Shown here: piece after piece, positions 56,769-64,000 of the stretch
How the letters are laid out: each line of letters begins with the position of its first letter
How positions within the stretch are numbered: position 1 is the stretch's first letter
Origin: Janthinobacterium aquaticum
Lineage (GTDB): Bacteria; Pseudomonadota; Gammaproteobacteria; Burkholderiales; Burkholderiaceae_D
DNA: 64,000 nucleotides
Reading direction: 5' to 3'
Assembly (NCBI RefSeq): GCF_009208565.1
Contig: NZ_WFLK01000014.1
Location: 124,001 to 188,000, forward strand
The notes under the pieces: generated by a model
What the model saw: only the letters and a program-made list of their open reading frames with translations
Database searches by the model: none
Told to the model about the DNA's origin: nothing
Made by a program: the position numbers and the translations under genes

Positions 56769-56838
56769 TACGCTACAATAGCCGATGCTGCACTGCACAA
56801 TCATGGTTTTTGCGGCAACACTGTAGACTGGAGTTGAC

Positions 56839-57555
56839 GTGGCCATCCCCAAATTATTTCAAGATGCTTTCCGCCGCTGGCTGGGCCGCAGCGGTCGCGC
56901 TGGCGCCGATGCGCGCCCGACCGTACTGGTCAAACAGCTGCACGAACGTGACCGGCGCCGCATGCTCAGGCATTTCCTGGCGCTGGAAAAAAGTGACCGC
57001 CTGCTGCGCTTTGGCAGTGCTTTGCCTGACGAACTGGTCACGCAATACGTGCAGAAGATGGATTTTTCGCGCGACATGATCCTGGGCGTCTACAGCAGCG
57101 GCTTCAAGCTGGTCGGCGTGGGCCACTTGGCCTTTGCGCCAAAGGAAAAGACGCCGGTCAAAAGCGCGGTGACCGACAAGGAACAGGTGGCCGAGTTTGG
57201 TGTGTCGGTGGCCAGGTCGGCGCGCGGCATGGGGGTGGGCTCGAAACTGTTCGAGCGCGCAGCGATGCACTGCCGCAACAACGATGTCGATACCCTGTAT
57301 ATGCATTGCCTGTCGTCCAACAAGACCATGATGCATATCGCCAAAAAAGCCGGCATGGAAATCCAGCGCGAATATGGCGAGGCCGACGCCTATCTCAAGC
57401 TGCTGCCGCCGAACCCGGGCAGCATGCTGCAAGAAGCGGTGCAGGAACAGTTTGCCATGTTCGACTACACGCTGAAAGCCAACGCGCGCGCCGCCAGCAA
57501 GCTGCTGCAGCGCTTGCCTGGGCGCAAGAAAGCCGCGCCGTCAGAGCAGGGGTAG
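56839..57555 (+). CDS. GNAT-family acetyltransferase
   Basis: 238 residues. GNAT fold with acetyl-CoA loop VSVARSARGMGVGSKLFERAAMHCR at about residues 124-148 and LYMHCLSSNKTMMHIAKKAGMEIQREYGEADAYLKL. GTG start with GGAG upstream. The C-terminal tail is helical and basic. Substrate unknown. A TACAAT at 56774-56779 may be a -10 box. Its 3' end overlaps the Lrp-type gene by 15 bp, tail to tail. Confidence 0.88.
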   Translation: MAIPKLFQDAFRRWLGRSGRAGADARPTVLVKQLHERDRRRMLRHFLALEKSDRLLRFGSALPDELVTQYVQKMDFSRDMILGVYSSGFKLVGVGHLAFAPKEKTPVKSAVTDKEQVAEFGVSVARSARGMGVGSKLFERAAMHCRNNDVDTLYMHCLSSNKTMMHIAKKAGMEIQREYGEADAYLKLLPPNPGSMLQEAVQEQFAMFDYTLKANARAASKLLQRLPGRKKAAPSEQG

Positions 57556-58071
57556 CGCGGTGGTATCCTTGATGCGCTGCAGCGCAAAACTCGATTTGAC
57601 GTCCAGCACGGCCGGGTGACGCAGCAGGGTAGCCATCATGAAGCGTGAAAAATGCTCCATGTCTTCCACATGCACGCGCAGCAGATAATCCATTTCCCCG
57701 GTCATCGCATAGCAGGCCACCACTTCGGGCCACTGTGACACGGCCACCGCAAAGTCGGCGCGTGGCGAGGTGGTGGTGACCAGGTTGGGCGCCAGCACGC
57801 GCGCCGTGCTGTGCGCGTTGGCCGACGCGTCGCTGTGCTTTTCCAGCCGCACATTGACATACGCCAACAGTCCCAGGCCGATCTTTTCCGGGTCCAGCAA
57901 GGCCACATACTGGCGGATCACGCCGGCTTCTTCCAGCCGCTTGACACGGCGCAGGCACGGTGACGGCGACAGGCTGACCTGCTCGGCCACGTCCTGGTTC
58001 GACAGGCGGCCGTCGGCTTGCAATACCGACAGAATCTTGCGGTCTGTTTTATCCAGCGTAATTTTGCTCAT
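57541..58071 (-). CDS. Lrp/AsnC-family transcriptional regulator
   Basis: 176 residues. N-terminal helix-turn-helix (LDKTDRKILSVLQADGRLSNQDVAEQVSLSPSPCLRRVKRLEEAGVI) and C-terminal RAM ligand-binding domain (VVACYAMTGEMDYLLRVHVEDMEHFSRFM). Such proteins sense amino acids and form octamers. Divergent from hpd with a 15-bp palindrome 27 bp before its start, so control of itself and hpd by an aromatic amino acid is likely. ATG 58071 (MSKITLDK) fits the family start. Confidence 0.94.
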   Translation of the reverse strand: MSKITLDKTDRKILSVLQADGRLSNQDVAEQVSLSPSPCLRRVKRLEEAGVIRQYVALLDPEKIGLGLLAYVNVRLEKHSDASANAHSTARVLAPNLVTTTSPRADFAVAVSQWPEVVACYAMTGEMDYLLRVHVEDMEHFSRFMMATLLRHPAVLDVKSSFALQRIKDTTALPLL

Positions 58072-58097
58072 GCTTGGCTCCAGTAGTCCTTGTTTCA

Positions 58098-58112
58098 CGC
58101 AATATTATTGCG
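58098..58112. promoter_or_regulatory. Perfect palindrome near the Lrp-type gene start
   Basis: CGCAATATTATTGCG, resembling Lrp/AsnC-type operators. Centre 58105. Confidence 0.6.
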
Positions 58113-58139
58113 CAAATCCCGAATGTTCGTCCGATCTTT

Positions 58140-58152
58140 GGCATTTAATGCC
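58140..58152. promoter_or_regulatory. Second palindrome at the hpd promoter
   Basis: GGCATT-T-AATGCC, centre 58146, 41 bp from the first palindrome. It lies at the -35 position of the TATACT -10 (58166-58171) toward hpd, where no normal -35 exists. Confidence 0.5.
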
Positions 58153-58196
58153 GGACGGCCCCGCCTATACTGTGCCTACTTCTAGGAGGAGACAAC

Positions 58197-59315
58197 ATGC
58201 AATTTCAACCTTGGGATAACCCGATGGGTACCGATGGTTTCGAGTTCGTCGAGTATGCAGCACCAGACCCGAAAGCATTGGGCAAGCTGTTCGAGAACAT
58301 GGGCTTTACCGCCATCGCGCGCCACCGCCACAAGGACGTCACCCTGTACCGCCAGGGCGATATCAATTTCATTATCAACGCCGAACAGGATTCGTTCGCG
58401 CAGCGCTTTGCGCGCCACCACGGCCCGTCGGTCTGCGCCATTGCGATCCGGGTTGACGACGCCGCCTTCGTGTATCGCCGCGCGCTCGAGCTGGGCGCCT
58501 GGGGCTTCGACAACAAGACCGGCCCGATGGAGCTCAATATCCCTGCCATCAAGGGCGTGGGCGACTCGCTGCTGTACTTTGTAGACCGCTGGCGCGGCAA
58601 GGCCGCCGACAAGGCAGGCGCACCGGCGCCGGGTGGCATCGGCGATATCAGCATCTACGACGTCGACTTCGTGGCCATTCCGGGCGCAGTGGCCAATCCG
58701 GTCGGCCACGGCCTGACCTATATCGACCACCTGACGCACAATGTGCACCGTGGCCGCATGAAGGAATGGGCCGGCTTCTACGAGAACCTGTTCAACTTCC
58801 GCGAAGTGCGCTATTTCGATATCGAAGGCAAGCACACGGGTCTCAAGTCGAAAGCCATGACCTCGCCGTGCGGCAAGATACGCATCCCGATCAATGAATC
58901 CTCGGACGACAAGTCGCAGATCGCCGAATACCTCGACCAGTACCACGGCGAAGGCATCCAGCATATTGCGCTGGGCACCGACAATATCTATGGCTCCGTG
59001 CAGGGCATGCGCGATACCGGCATCGACTTCCAGGACACCATCGAGACCTATTACGAACTGGTCAACCGCCGCCTGCCCAATCACGGCGAGCAGCTCGACG
59101 AGCTGCGCCGACTGCGCATCCTGATCGACGGCCACAGCACCGAGACCGAGCGCGAACTGTTGCTGCAGATATTCACGCAGACCGTGATCGGCCCGATCTT
59201 TTTCGAGATTATCCAGCGCAAGGGCGACCAGGGTTTCGGCGAAGGCAACTTCCGCGCGCTGTTCGAGTCGATCGAGCTCGATCAGATCAAGCGCGGGGTG
59301 TTGCAGGGGGTGTAG
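58197..59315 (+). CDS. hpd: 4-hydroxyphenylpyruvate dioxygenase
   Basis: 372 residues. Fe(II) enzyme turning 4-hydroxyphenylpyruvate into homogentisate in tyrosine breakdown. Two vicinal-oxygen-chelate domains. Metal ligands His in LTYIDHLTHNVHRGRM, His in GIQHIALGTDNIY, Glu in GPIFFEIIQRKGDQGFGEGNFRALFESIE. RBS AGGAGGA. Divergent from an Lrp-type regulator and followed by an indolepyruvate oxidoreductase gene. Confidence 0.97.
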   Translation: MQFQPWDNPMGTDGFEFVEYAAPDPKALGKLFENMGFTAIARHRHKDVTLYRQGDINFIINAEQDSFAQRFARHHGPSVCAIAIRVDDAAFVYRRALELGAWGFDNKTGPMELNIPAIKGVGDSLLYFVDRWRGKAADKAGAPAPGGIGDISIYDVDFVAIPGAVANPVGHGLTYIDHLTHNVHRGRMKEWAGFYENLFNFREVRYFDIEGKHTGLKSKAMTSPCGKIRIPINESSDDKSQIAEYLDQYHGEGIQHIALGTDNIYGSVQGMRDTGIDFQDTIETYYELVNRRLPNHGEQLDELRRLRILIDGHSTETERELLLQIFTQTVIGPIFFEIIQRKGDQGFGEGNFRALFESIELDQIKRGVLQGV

Positions 59316-59328
59316 ACTGTGGTGGGGT

Positions 59329-59464
59329 TTGTCGGGTTACGCTGTTCCGGGTGACCTGGCCCGCGCTGATGATGTGGGATTTGTCGGCTTACGCCCTGCG
59401 GGCTAAGCCGACCTACGTGTCACGCGCCATGGACGTAGGTCGGATTAGCGCAGCGTAATCCGAC
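59329..59464. repeat. TAGGTCGG palindromic repeats, copies 3a and 3b
   Basis: GTCGGCTTA (59382-59390) with TAAGCCGACCTAC (59404-59416), and GTAGGTCGGATTA (59435-59447) with TAATCCGAC (59456-59464); a partial GTCGGGTTACG precedes at 59331. A pair in opposite orientation, filling most of the hpd-ior gap. Confidence 0.85.
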
Positions 59465-59660
59465 ATTGCCTGATCTGACACTGCAGCACAAAAAATGAGC
59501 AACCCGGAAGTGCAGTGCAGCAAAGAACTGCGCGCACGCCTGTGGTAGTCTAAGATAAAAAAAACATATATTCCGCACCGGCCCGCTTACAAGGCGCGAC
59601 CGGTCCGTGTGGGTTAAACCGACTTTGCACGCGTAGCACCGAGAATAATGGAGACAAGTA
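59465..59660. other. Leader region of the ferredoxin oxidoreductase gene
   Basis: No gene seen. AT-rich run AAGATAAAAAAAACATAT near 59551-59568 could hold the promoter, but no clear -35/-10 pair was found. GGAGA lies before the start codon. Confidence 0.35.
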
Positions 59661-62600
59661 ATGAACGCACCAATCAAGGGCTCGAGTCTTGAGCCGGGCC
59701 CGCACGCGGGCGAAATTTCCCTCGACGACAAATACACGCTTGAGCGCGGCCGCGCCTTCATGACCGGCACCCAGGCTTTAATCCGCCTGCCGATGATGCA
59801 GCGCGAGCGCGACCTGAAAGCGGGCTTGAACACGGCCGGCTATATCACCGGCTACCGCGGTTCGCCCGTCACCAGCGTCGACATGACGGCGGTGAAAGCC
59901 AAAAAATACCTGGACGCCCATCACGTCAAGTTCCACCCGGGCCTGAACGAGGACCTGGCCGCCACGGCCGTCTGGGGCACGCAGCAGACCAATCTGTTCG
60001 AGGACGCCAAATACGACGGCGTATTCGGCATGTGGTACGGCAAAGGCCCCGGCGTGGACCGCTGCGGCGATGTGTTCAAGCATGCCAACAACGCCGGCTC
60101 GGCCAAACACGGCGGCGTGCTGGTGCTGGCCGGTGACGACCATGCCGCCAAGTCCTCGTCCACCGCGCACCAGTCCGACCATATCCTCAACGCCTGCGGC
60201 ATACCGGTACTCTATCCATCGTCGGTGCAGGAATATATCGACTACGGCCTGCACGCGTGGGCCATGAGCCGCTATACGGGGCTATGGGTGTCGATGAAAT
60301 GCGTGACCGATATTATCGAGTCGGGCGCCGTGGTTGATTTCGACCCGGACCGCGTGCAGATCGCGCTGCCGCTTGACTTCGAAATGCCGGCCGGTGGCCT
60401 CAATATCCGCTGGCCCGACACCGTGCTGGAGCAGGAAGTGCGGATGAACAGCTACAAGTGGTACGCCGCGCTGGCCTATGCGCGTGCCAACAAGCTCAAC
60501 AAGATTATCTGGGACAGCCCGAAAGCGCGCATCGGCATCATCACCGCCGGCAAGTCCTATCTCGACACGCGCCAGGCACTGGCTGACCTGGGCATCGACG
60601 AGCAGGTGGCGGCCGATATCGGCATCCGTCTCTACAAGATCGGCATGACCTGGCCGCTGGAAGCCGATGGCGTGCACGAATTTGCCAAAGGCCTCGATGA
60701 AATCCTGGTGGTCGAGGAAAAGCGCCAGATCCTCGAATATGCGCTGAAAGAAGAGCTGTACAACCTGAAAGATGGCGAGCGGCCACGCGTGGTCGGCAAG
60801 TTCGACGACACGGGCGAGTGGAGCAATCAGAAGGGCACCGGTCACGGCGACTGGCTGCTGCCGGCCACCTACGAGCTCAATCCGGCCATGATCGCGCGCG
60901 CGATTGCCAGCCGCATTTCGCGCTACTATGCCGGCCATCCGGTCGAGCAGCGCGTCAAGCAGCGCATCGCCTACCTGGAAGCAAAAGAAAACGTGTTGAA
61001 AGCGATCAGCGTGAAACCTGATCCGCAAAAGGACCGCACGCCGTTTTTCTGCTCGGGCTGCCCGCACAACAGCTCGACCAAGGTGCCGGAAGGCTCGCGC
61101 GCGCTGGCCGGTATCGGCTGCCACTATATGGTGCTGTGGATGGACCGCGAAACGTCGACCTTCACCCATATGGGCGCCGAAGGCGTGACCTGGGTTGGCC
61201 AGGCGCCGTTCACCAATGAAAAGCACGTGTTTACCAATCTTGGCGACGGTACCTATTTCCATTCGGGCATCCTGGCGATCCGCGCGGCGGTCTCGGCCAA
61301 GGTGAATATTACCTACAAGATTCTGTTCAACGATGCGGTGGCCATGACCGGTGGCCAGGAATTCGACGGCCCGCTGTCGCCGGCACTGATTTCGCGCCAG
61401 ATCGCCGCCGAAGGCGTGAGCCCGATTATCGTGGTGACGGACGAGCCGGAAAAATACCCGTCCGACTACGCCTGGGCCGACGGCGTGACCGTGCGCCACC
61501 GCTCCGAGCTGATGGACGTGCAGCGCGAACTGCGCGATATGCCAGGCGTGTCGGCCATGATCTACGACCAGACCTGTGCTTCGGAAAAACGCCGCCGCCG
61601 CAAACGCAATGAATACCCGGACCCGGCCAAGCGCGCTGTCATCAACGAGGCGGTCTGCGAAGGCTGCGGCGACTGTTCGGTGCAGTCGAACTGCCTGTCG
61701 GTCGAGCCGCTGGAAACGGAGCTGGGGCGCAAGCGCCAGATCAACCAGTCCTCGTGCAACAAGGATTTTTCGTGCACCACCGGGTTTTGCCCGAGCTTTG
61801 TGACGGTGGAAGGCGGCGGGCTGAAAAAGCCGAAGAAAGCCGCCAGTACCGAGCAAAGTGCCGAGGCGCCGGCACTGCCGACACCACAACTGCCATCGAC
61901 GGCCGAGCCGTTCGGCATTCTGGTGACCGGTATCGGCGGCACCGGCGTGGTGACGGTGGGGCAGATCCTGGCCATGGCCGCCCACGTCGAAGGCAAGGGA
62001 TGTTCGGTGCTCGACATGAGCGGCCTGGCGCAAAAGGGCGGTCCGGTGATGTCGCACGTGCGCCTGGCCGATAGCCAGGACGATATCCACTCGACCCGTG
62101 TCGGCACCGGCGCGGCCGATCTGGTGATCGGCTGTGACCTGATCGTCACTGCCAGCCGCGATGCGCTGTCGCGCATGGGCGAGGGTCGCAGCTGGGCCAT
62201 GATCAATTCGACCAGCTCGTCCACCGCCGCCTTTGTGAAAAACCCGGACTGGCAGTTCCCCGGTGTTGGTGCGCGCCTGGAAATTGAAAAAGCCTGCGGT
62301 GCCGACCATGTGGACTTTATCGATGCCGGCCAGATCGCCACCGCGCTGATGGGCGATTCGATTGCCACCAATATGTTTATGCTCGGTTACGCCTGGCAAA
62401 AGGGCAAGGTGCCGCTGTCGGAGGCGGCCATCATGAAGGCGATCGAACTCAACAACGTCTCGGTCGGCTTCAACAAGGCCGCCTTCAACTGGGGCCGCGC
62501 CGGCGCGCATGATACGGCCAGCCTGGTGCGCATGACCACGCCAGCAAAGGTGGTCGAATTCAAGCGCATAGAGACGCTGGACGACCTGATCGAGAAACGC

Positions 62601-63251
62601 GTGGCGCTGCTGACGGCCTACCAGGATCGCGCCTATGCGCAGCAGTACCTGGACTTTGTCGGCCAGGTCCGCTCGGCCGAAAGCGCACTGGGCACGCCGC
62701 ATCTGCGCCTGACCGAAGCAGTGGCGCGCTACTTCTACAAGCTGATGGCCTACAAGGACGAGTACGAAGTGGCGCGGCTGTACACCGACGGCGCTTTCCA
62801 GGCCAAGATCGCCGCCATGTTCGAGGGCGAAACCACGCTTAAATTCCACCTGGCGCCGCCGATCTTTGCCAAGACCGATGCGCAGGGCCATCTGATCAAG
62901 AAGGAATATGGTCCGTGGATGATGAAGGCCTTCGGCCTGCTGGCCAAATTCAAAGGCCTGCGCGGTGGTCCGTTTGACGTGTTTGGCCGCACCGCCGAGC
63001 GCAAGATGGAGCGCGCCCTGATCGCCGAATACCGCGACACGGTGGGCGGCTTGCTGCCACGCTTGACGGCGGCCAAACTGGCGCAGGCGGTGGCCATTGC
63101 CAGCATCCCGGAAGATATCCGCGGCTATGGCCATGTGAAAGAGCGTCACCTGCAGGCGGCAAAAGAGAAGGAAGCGAGCCTGCTGCGCGCCTTCAATGCG
63201 CCACCGGCGGCGGCAGCGCGGCCAGCGGTCGAGATGGTCACGATGGCTTGA
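59661..63251 (+). CDS. Fused indolepyruvate ferredoxin oxidoreductase (alpha/beta in one chain)
   Basis: 1196 residues. Decarboxylates aryl-pyruvates to aryl-acetyl-CoA, passing electrons to ferredoxin. N-terminal half: pyrimidine/thiamine-binding domains (TAGYITGYRGSPVTSVDM, GDDHAAKSSSTAHQSDH), TPP region CSGCPHNSSTKVPEGSRALAGIGCHYM and GDGTYFHSG. Middle: ferredoxin-like cysteines (CEGCGDCSVQSNCLSVEPL, SCNKDFSCTTGFCPSF). C-terminal half: gamma-type domain (VTGIGGTGVVTVGQILAMAAH, SGLAQKGGPVMSHVRLA) and a last DUF6537-like region. Together with hpd it would handle keto acids from Trp, Phe and Tyr. Confidence 0.95.
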   Translation: MNAPIKGSSLEPGPHAGEISLDDKYTLERGRAFMTGTQALIRLPMMQRERDLKAGLNTAGYITGYRGSPVTSVDMTAVKAKKYLDAHHVKFHPGLNEDLAATAVWGTQQTNLFEDAKYDGVFGMWYGKGPGVDRCGDVFKHANNAGSAKHGGVLVLAGDDHAAKSSSTAHQSDHILNACGIPVLYPSSVQEYIDYGLHAWAMSRYTGLWVSMKCVTDIIESGAVVDFDPDRVQIALPLDFEMPAGGLNIRWPDTVLEQEVRMNSYKWYAALAYARANKLNKIIWDSPKARIGIITAGKSYLDTRQALADLGIDEQVAADIGIRLYKIGMTWPLEADGVHEFAKGLDEILVVEEKRQILEYALKEELYNLKDGERPRVVGKFDDTGEWSNQKGTGHGDWLLPATYELNPAMIARAIASRISRYYAGHPVEQRVKQRIAYLEAKENVLKAISVKPDPQKDRTPFFCSGCPHNSSTKVPEGSRALAGIGCHYMVLWMDRETSTFTHMGAEGVTWVGQAPFTNEKHVFTNLGDGTYFHSGILAIRAAVSAKVNITYKILFNDAVAMTGGQEFDGPLSPALISRQIAAEGVSPIIVVTDEPEKYPSDYAWADGVTVRHRSELMDVQRELRDMPGVSAMIYDQTCASEKRRRRKRNEYPDPAKRAVINEAVCEGCGDCSVQSNCLSVEPLETELGRKRQINQSSCNKDFSCTTGFCPSFVTVEGGGLKKPKKAASTEQSAEAPALPTPQLPSTAEPFGILVTGIGGTGVVTVGQILAMAAHVEGKGCSVLDMSGLAQKGGPVMSHVRLADSQDDIHSTRVGTGAADLVIGCDLIVTASRDALSRMGEGRSWAMINSTSSSTAAFVKNPDWQFPGVGARLEIEKACGADHVDFIDAGQIATALMGDSIATNMFMLGYAWQKGKVPLSEAAIMKAIELNNVSVGFNKAAFNWGRAGAHDTASLVRMTTPAKVVEFKRIETLDDLIEKRVALLTAYQDRAYAQQYLDFVGQVRSAESALGTPHLRLTEAVARYFYKLMAYKDEYEVARLYTDGAFQAKIAAMFEGETTLKFHLAPPIFAKTDAQGHLIKKEYGPWMMKAFGLLAKFKGLRGGPFDVFGRTAERKMERALIAEYRDTVGGLLPRLTAAKLAQAVAIASIPEDIRGYGHVKERHLQAAKEKEASLLRAFNAPPAAAARPAVEMVTMA

Positions 63252-63275
63252 TCGTCGCCGGCCGTGCTGGTACGA

Positions 63276-63300
63276 ATGGCGCCTGCGGGCGCCATTTTTT
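63276..63300 (+). terminator. Rho-independent terminator after the oxidoreductase gene
   Basis: ATGGCGCC (63276-63283) pairs with GGCGCCAT (63288-63295), loop TGCG, then five T. Confidence 0.9.
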
Positions 63301-63351
63301 ACCGGTATCATTTTTACTATAGAAATAAGCAATTGTTTTCTTAAAAAGCAC

Positions 63352-63357
63352 TATAAT
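63352..63357 (+). promoter_or_regulatory. Consensus -10 box of the last gene
   Basis: TATAAT in a strongly A+T-rich stretch 30 bp before the start codon at 63387. No good -35. RBS AAGGAAA. Confidence 0.45.
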
Positions 63358-63386
63358 TAAAATAGTTTCTTTAAGGAAAATATTTC

Positions 63387-64000
63387 ATGAAATCGATGCG
63401 TTTGTTTGCCCTGGCAGCGCCAGTTCTTGTCGTGTTGAGTGCCTGTGGCGGCGGAGGGGGCGACAGCACTCCTGCTGTCAGCAATGGTGGCAGCACGCCA
63501 CCGACCACCACCACGCCCACCACGCCTACCATCGTGGCGTCCGCCACGGTGCAGAACCGGTGCGAAAAGCCGCGCAGCGGCAACGCCACTGATCAGCAGG
63601 GCACCTTGCTCAACGAGCAGACCTGGGTGCGCAGCTGGATCGATGAAACCTACCTGTGGTACCAGGAAGTACCGACCAATTTGCTGCCGCAAAACTACAG
63701 CACGCCGGTCGCTTATTTCAATGTATTGAAAACCAGCGCCACCACCGCCTCGGGCAAGCCCAAGGACCAGTTTCACTTTACCTACGCCACCGCCGAGTGG
63801 GAAGCGTCGCTCAAGGGCGTTGAATTCGGTTACGGCTTCCTGTTGGGCATCGAGCGCAATACGCCGCCACGGCGCGCCGTGATCGCCATGATTGAACCGG
63901 GCTCGCCGGCCGCGCGTGCGGGGCTGCAACGCGGCGACGTGCTGCAAAGCGTCGATGGCGTGGACTTTGTCAGCGCCAGCGGCCAGGCCAATGTCGATAC
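63387..64000 (+). CDS. Lipoprotein with PDZ, S41-type peptidase (3' end outside window)
   Basis: 204 residues visible, frame open to the right edge. Lipoprotein signal with lipobox LSAC after LFALAAPVLVV, followed by a Gly run and a Thr/Pro-rich spacer (PPTTTTPTTPT). Then TWVRSWIDETYLWYQEVP, the entry segment common in bacterial S41 peptidases, and a PDZ-like region (IAMIEPGSPAARAGLQRGDVLQSVDGVDF). The catalytic part would lie beyond the edge. ATG 63387 is preceded by AAGGAAA. Confidence 0.82.
   Translation, partial: MKSMRLFALAAPVLVVLSACGGGGGDSTPAVSNGGSTPPTTTTPTTPTIVASATVQNRCEKPRSGNATDQQGTLLNEQTWVRSWIDETYLWYQEVPTNLLPQNYSTPVAYFNVLKTSATTASGKPKDQFHFTYATAEWEASLKGVEFGYGFLLGIERNTPPRRAVIAMIEPGSPAARAGLQRGDVLQSVDGVDFVSASGQANVD

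Noticed and set aside
60282-63332. 1016-codon open frame antisense to the ferredoxin oxidoreductase gene
   Set aside because: Shadow frame; it runs through the terminator at 63276-63300 and has no domain signature.

Overview
The window reads as a piece of a GC-rich betaproteobacterial chromosome, most likely Oxalobacteraceae (Janthinobacterium/Duganella/Massilia type). This is inferred from gene neighbourhoods (petABC-sspAB, rhodanese-grxC-secB-gpsA, hslVU-dksA-cobW-xerC, metK/ahcY/metF with an SAH riboswitch), not from a database search.

Layout. (i) 1-5486 is an accessory block, visibly richer in A+T than the rest. It holds a restriction endonuclease-like gene cut by the left edge, two D12-class adenine methyltransferases (one fused to a helix-turn-helix) and a frameshifted IS3-family element. 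It stops at the 3' end of a tRNA-Thr(TGT) gene. (ii) 5589-9870 (minus strand) is the cytochrome bc1 operon petABC followed by sspA and sspB. (iii) 10284-13115 has mscL, a DegS-like protease, a DUF2461 gene and a small cupin gene. (iv) 13131-16165 (minus) has rhodanese, grxC, secB, an SH3 protein and gpsA; divergent from it, 16271-20913 has gpmA, an EnvC-like factor, ctpA and a MoeB/ThiF-like gene. (v) 21013-31979 is a type II secretion operon in the order G-H-I-J-K-L-M-N-D-E-F-C, followed by a PlpD-like patatin/beta-barrel protein (type Vd secretion). (vi) 34277-46798 is mostly minus strand: an XRE regulator, hslUV, a dksA homologue lacking zinc cysteines, a CobW GTPase, xerC, DUF484, a porin, dapF and two lipid A acyltransferases, with one Sel1-repeat gene on the plus strand. 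(vii) 46986-52305 is the SAM cycle: metK, a YhcG-like nuclease gene, an SAH riboswitch with ahcY, a small membrane protein and metF. (viii) 52319-57555 has 5-formyl-THF cyclo-ligase, then a lytic transglycosylase, a GST, a CCA-adding enzyme and a GNAT protein. (ix) 57541-63251 is an aromatic amino acid catabolism set: an Lrp-type regulator divergent from hpd, then a large fused indolepyruvate ferredoxin oxidoreductase. The right edge cuts an S41-protease lipoprotein gene.

The strongest candidates for something new are: the LlaJI-like nuclease paired with two N6-adenine methyltransferases and a self-regulating HTH-methylase; a roughly 92-bp intergenic repeat whose two diverged copies keep a hairpin through a compensatory base-pair change; palindromic repeats that supply stop codons to neighbouring genes; a 35-bp perfect palindrome inside the YhcG-like gene between metK and ahcY; and paired palindromes about four helical turns apart between the Lrp-type gene and hpd.
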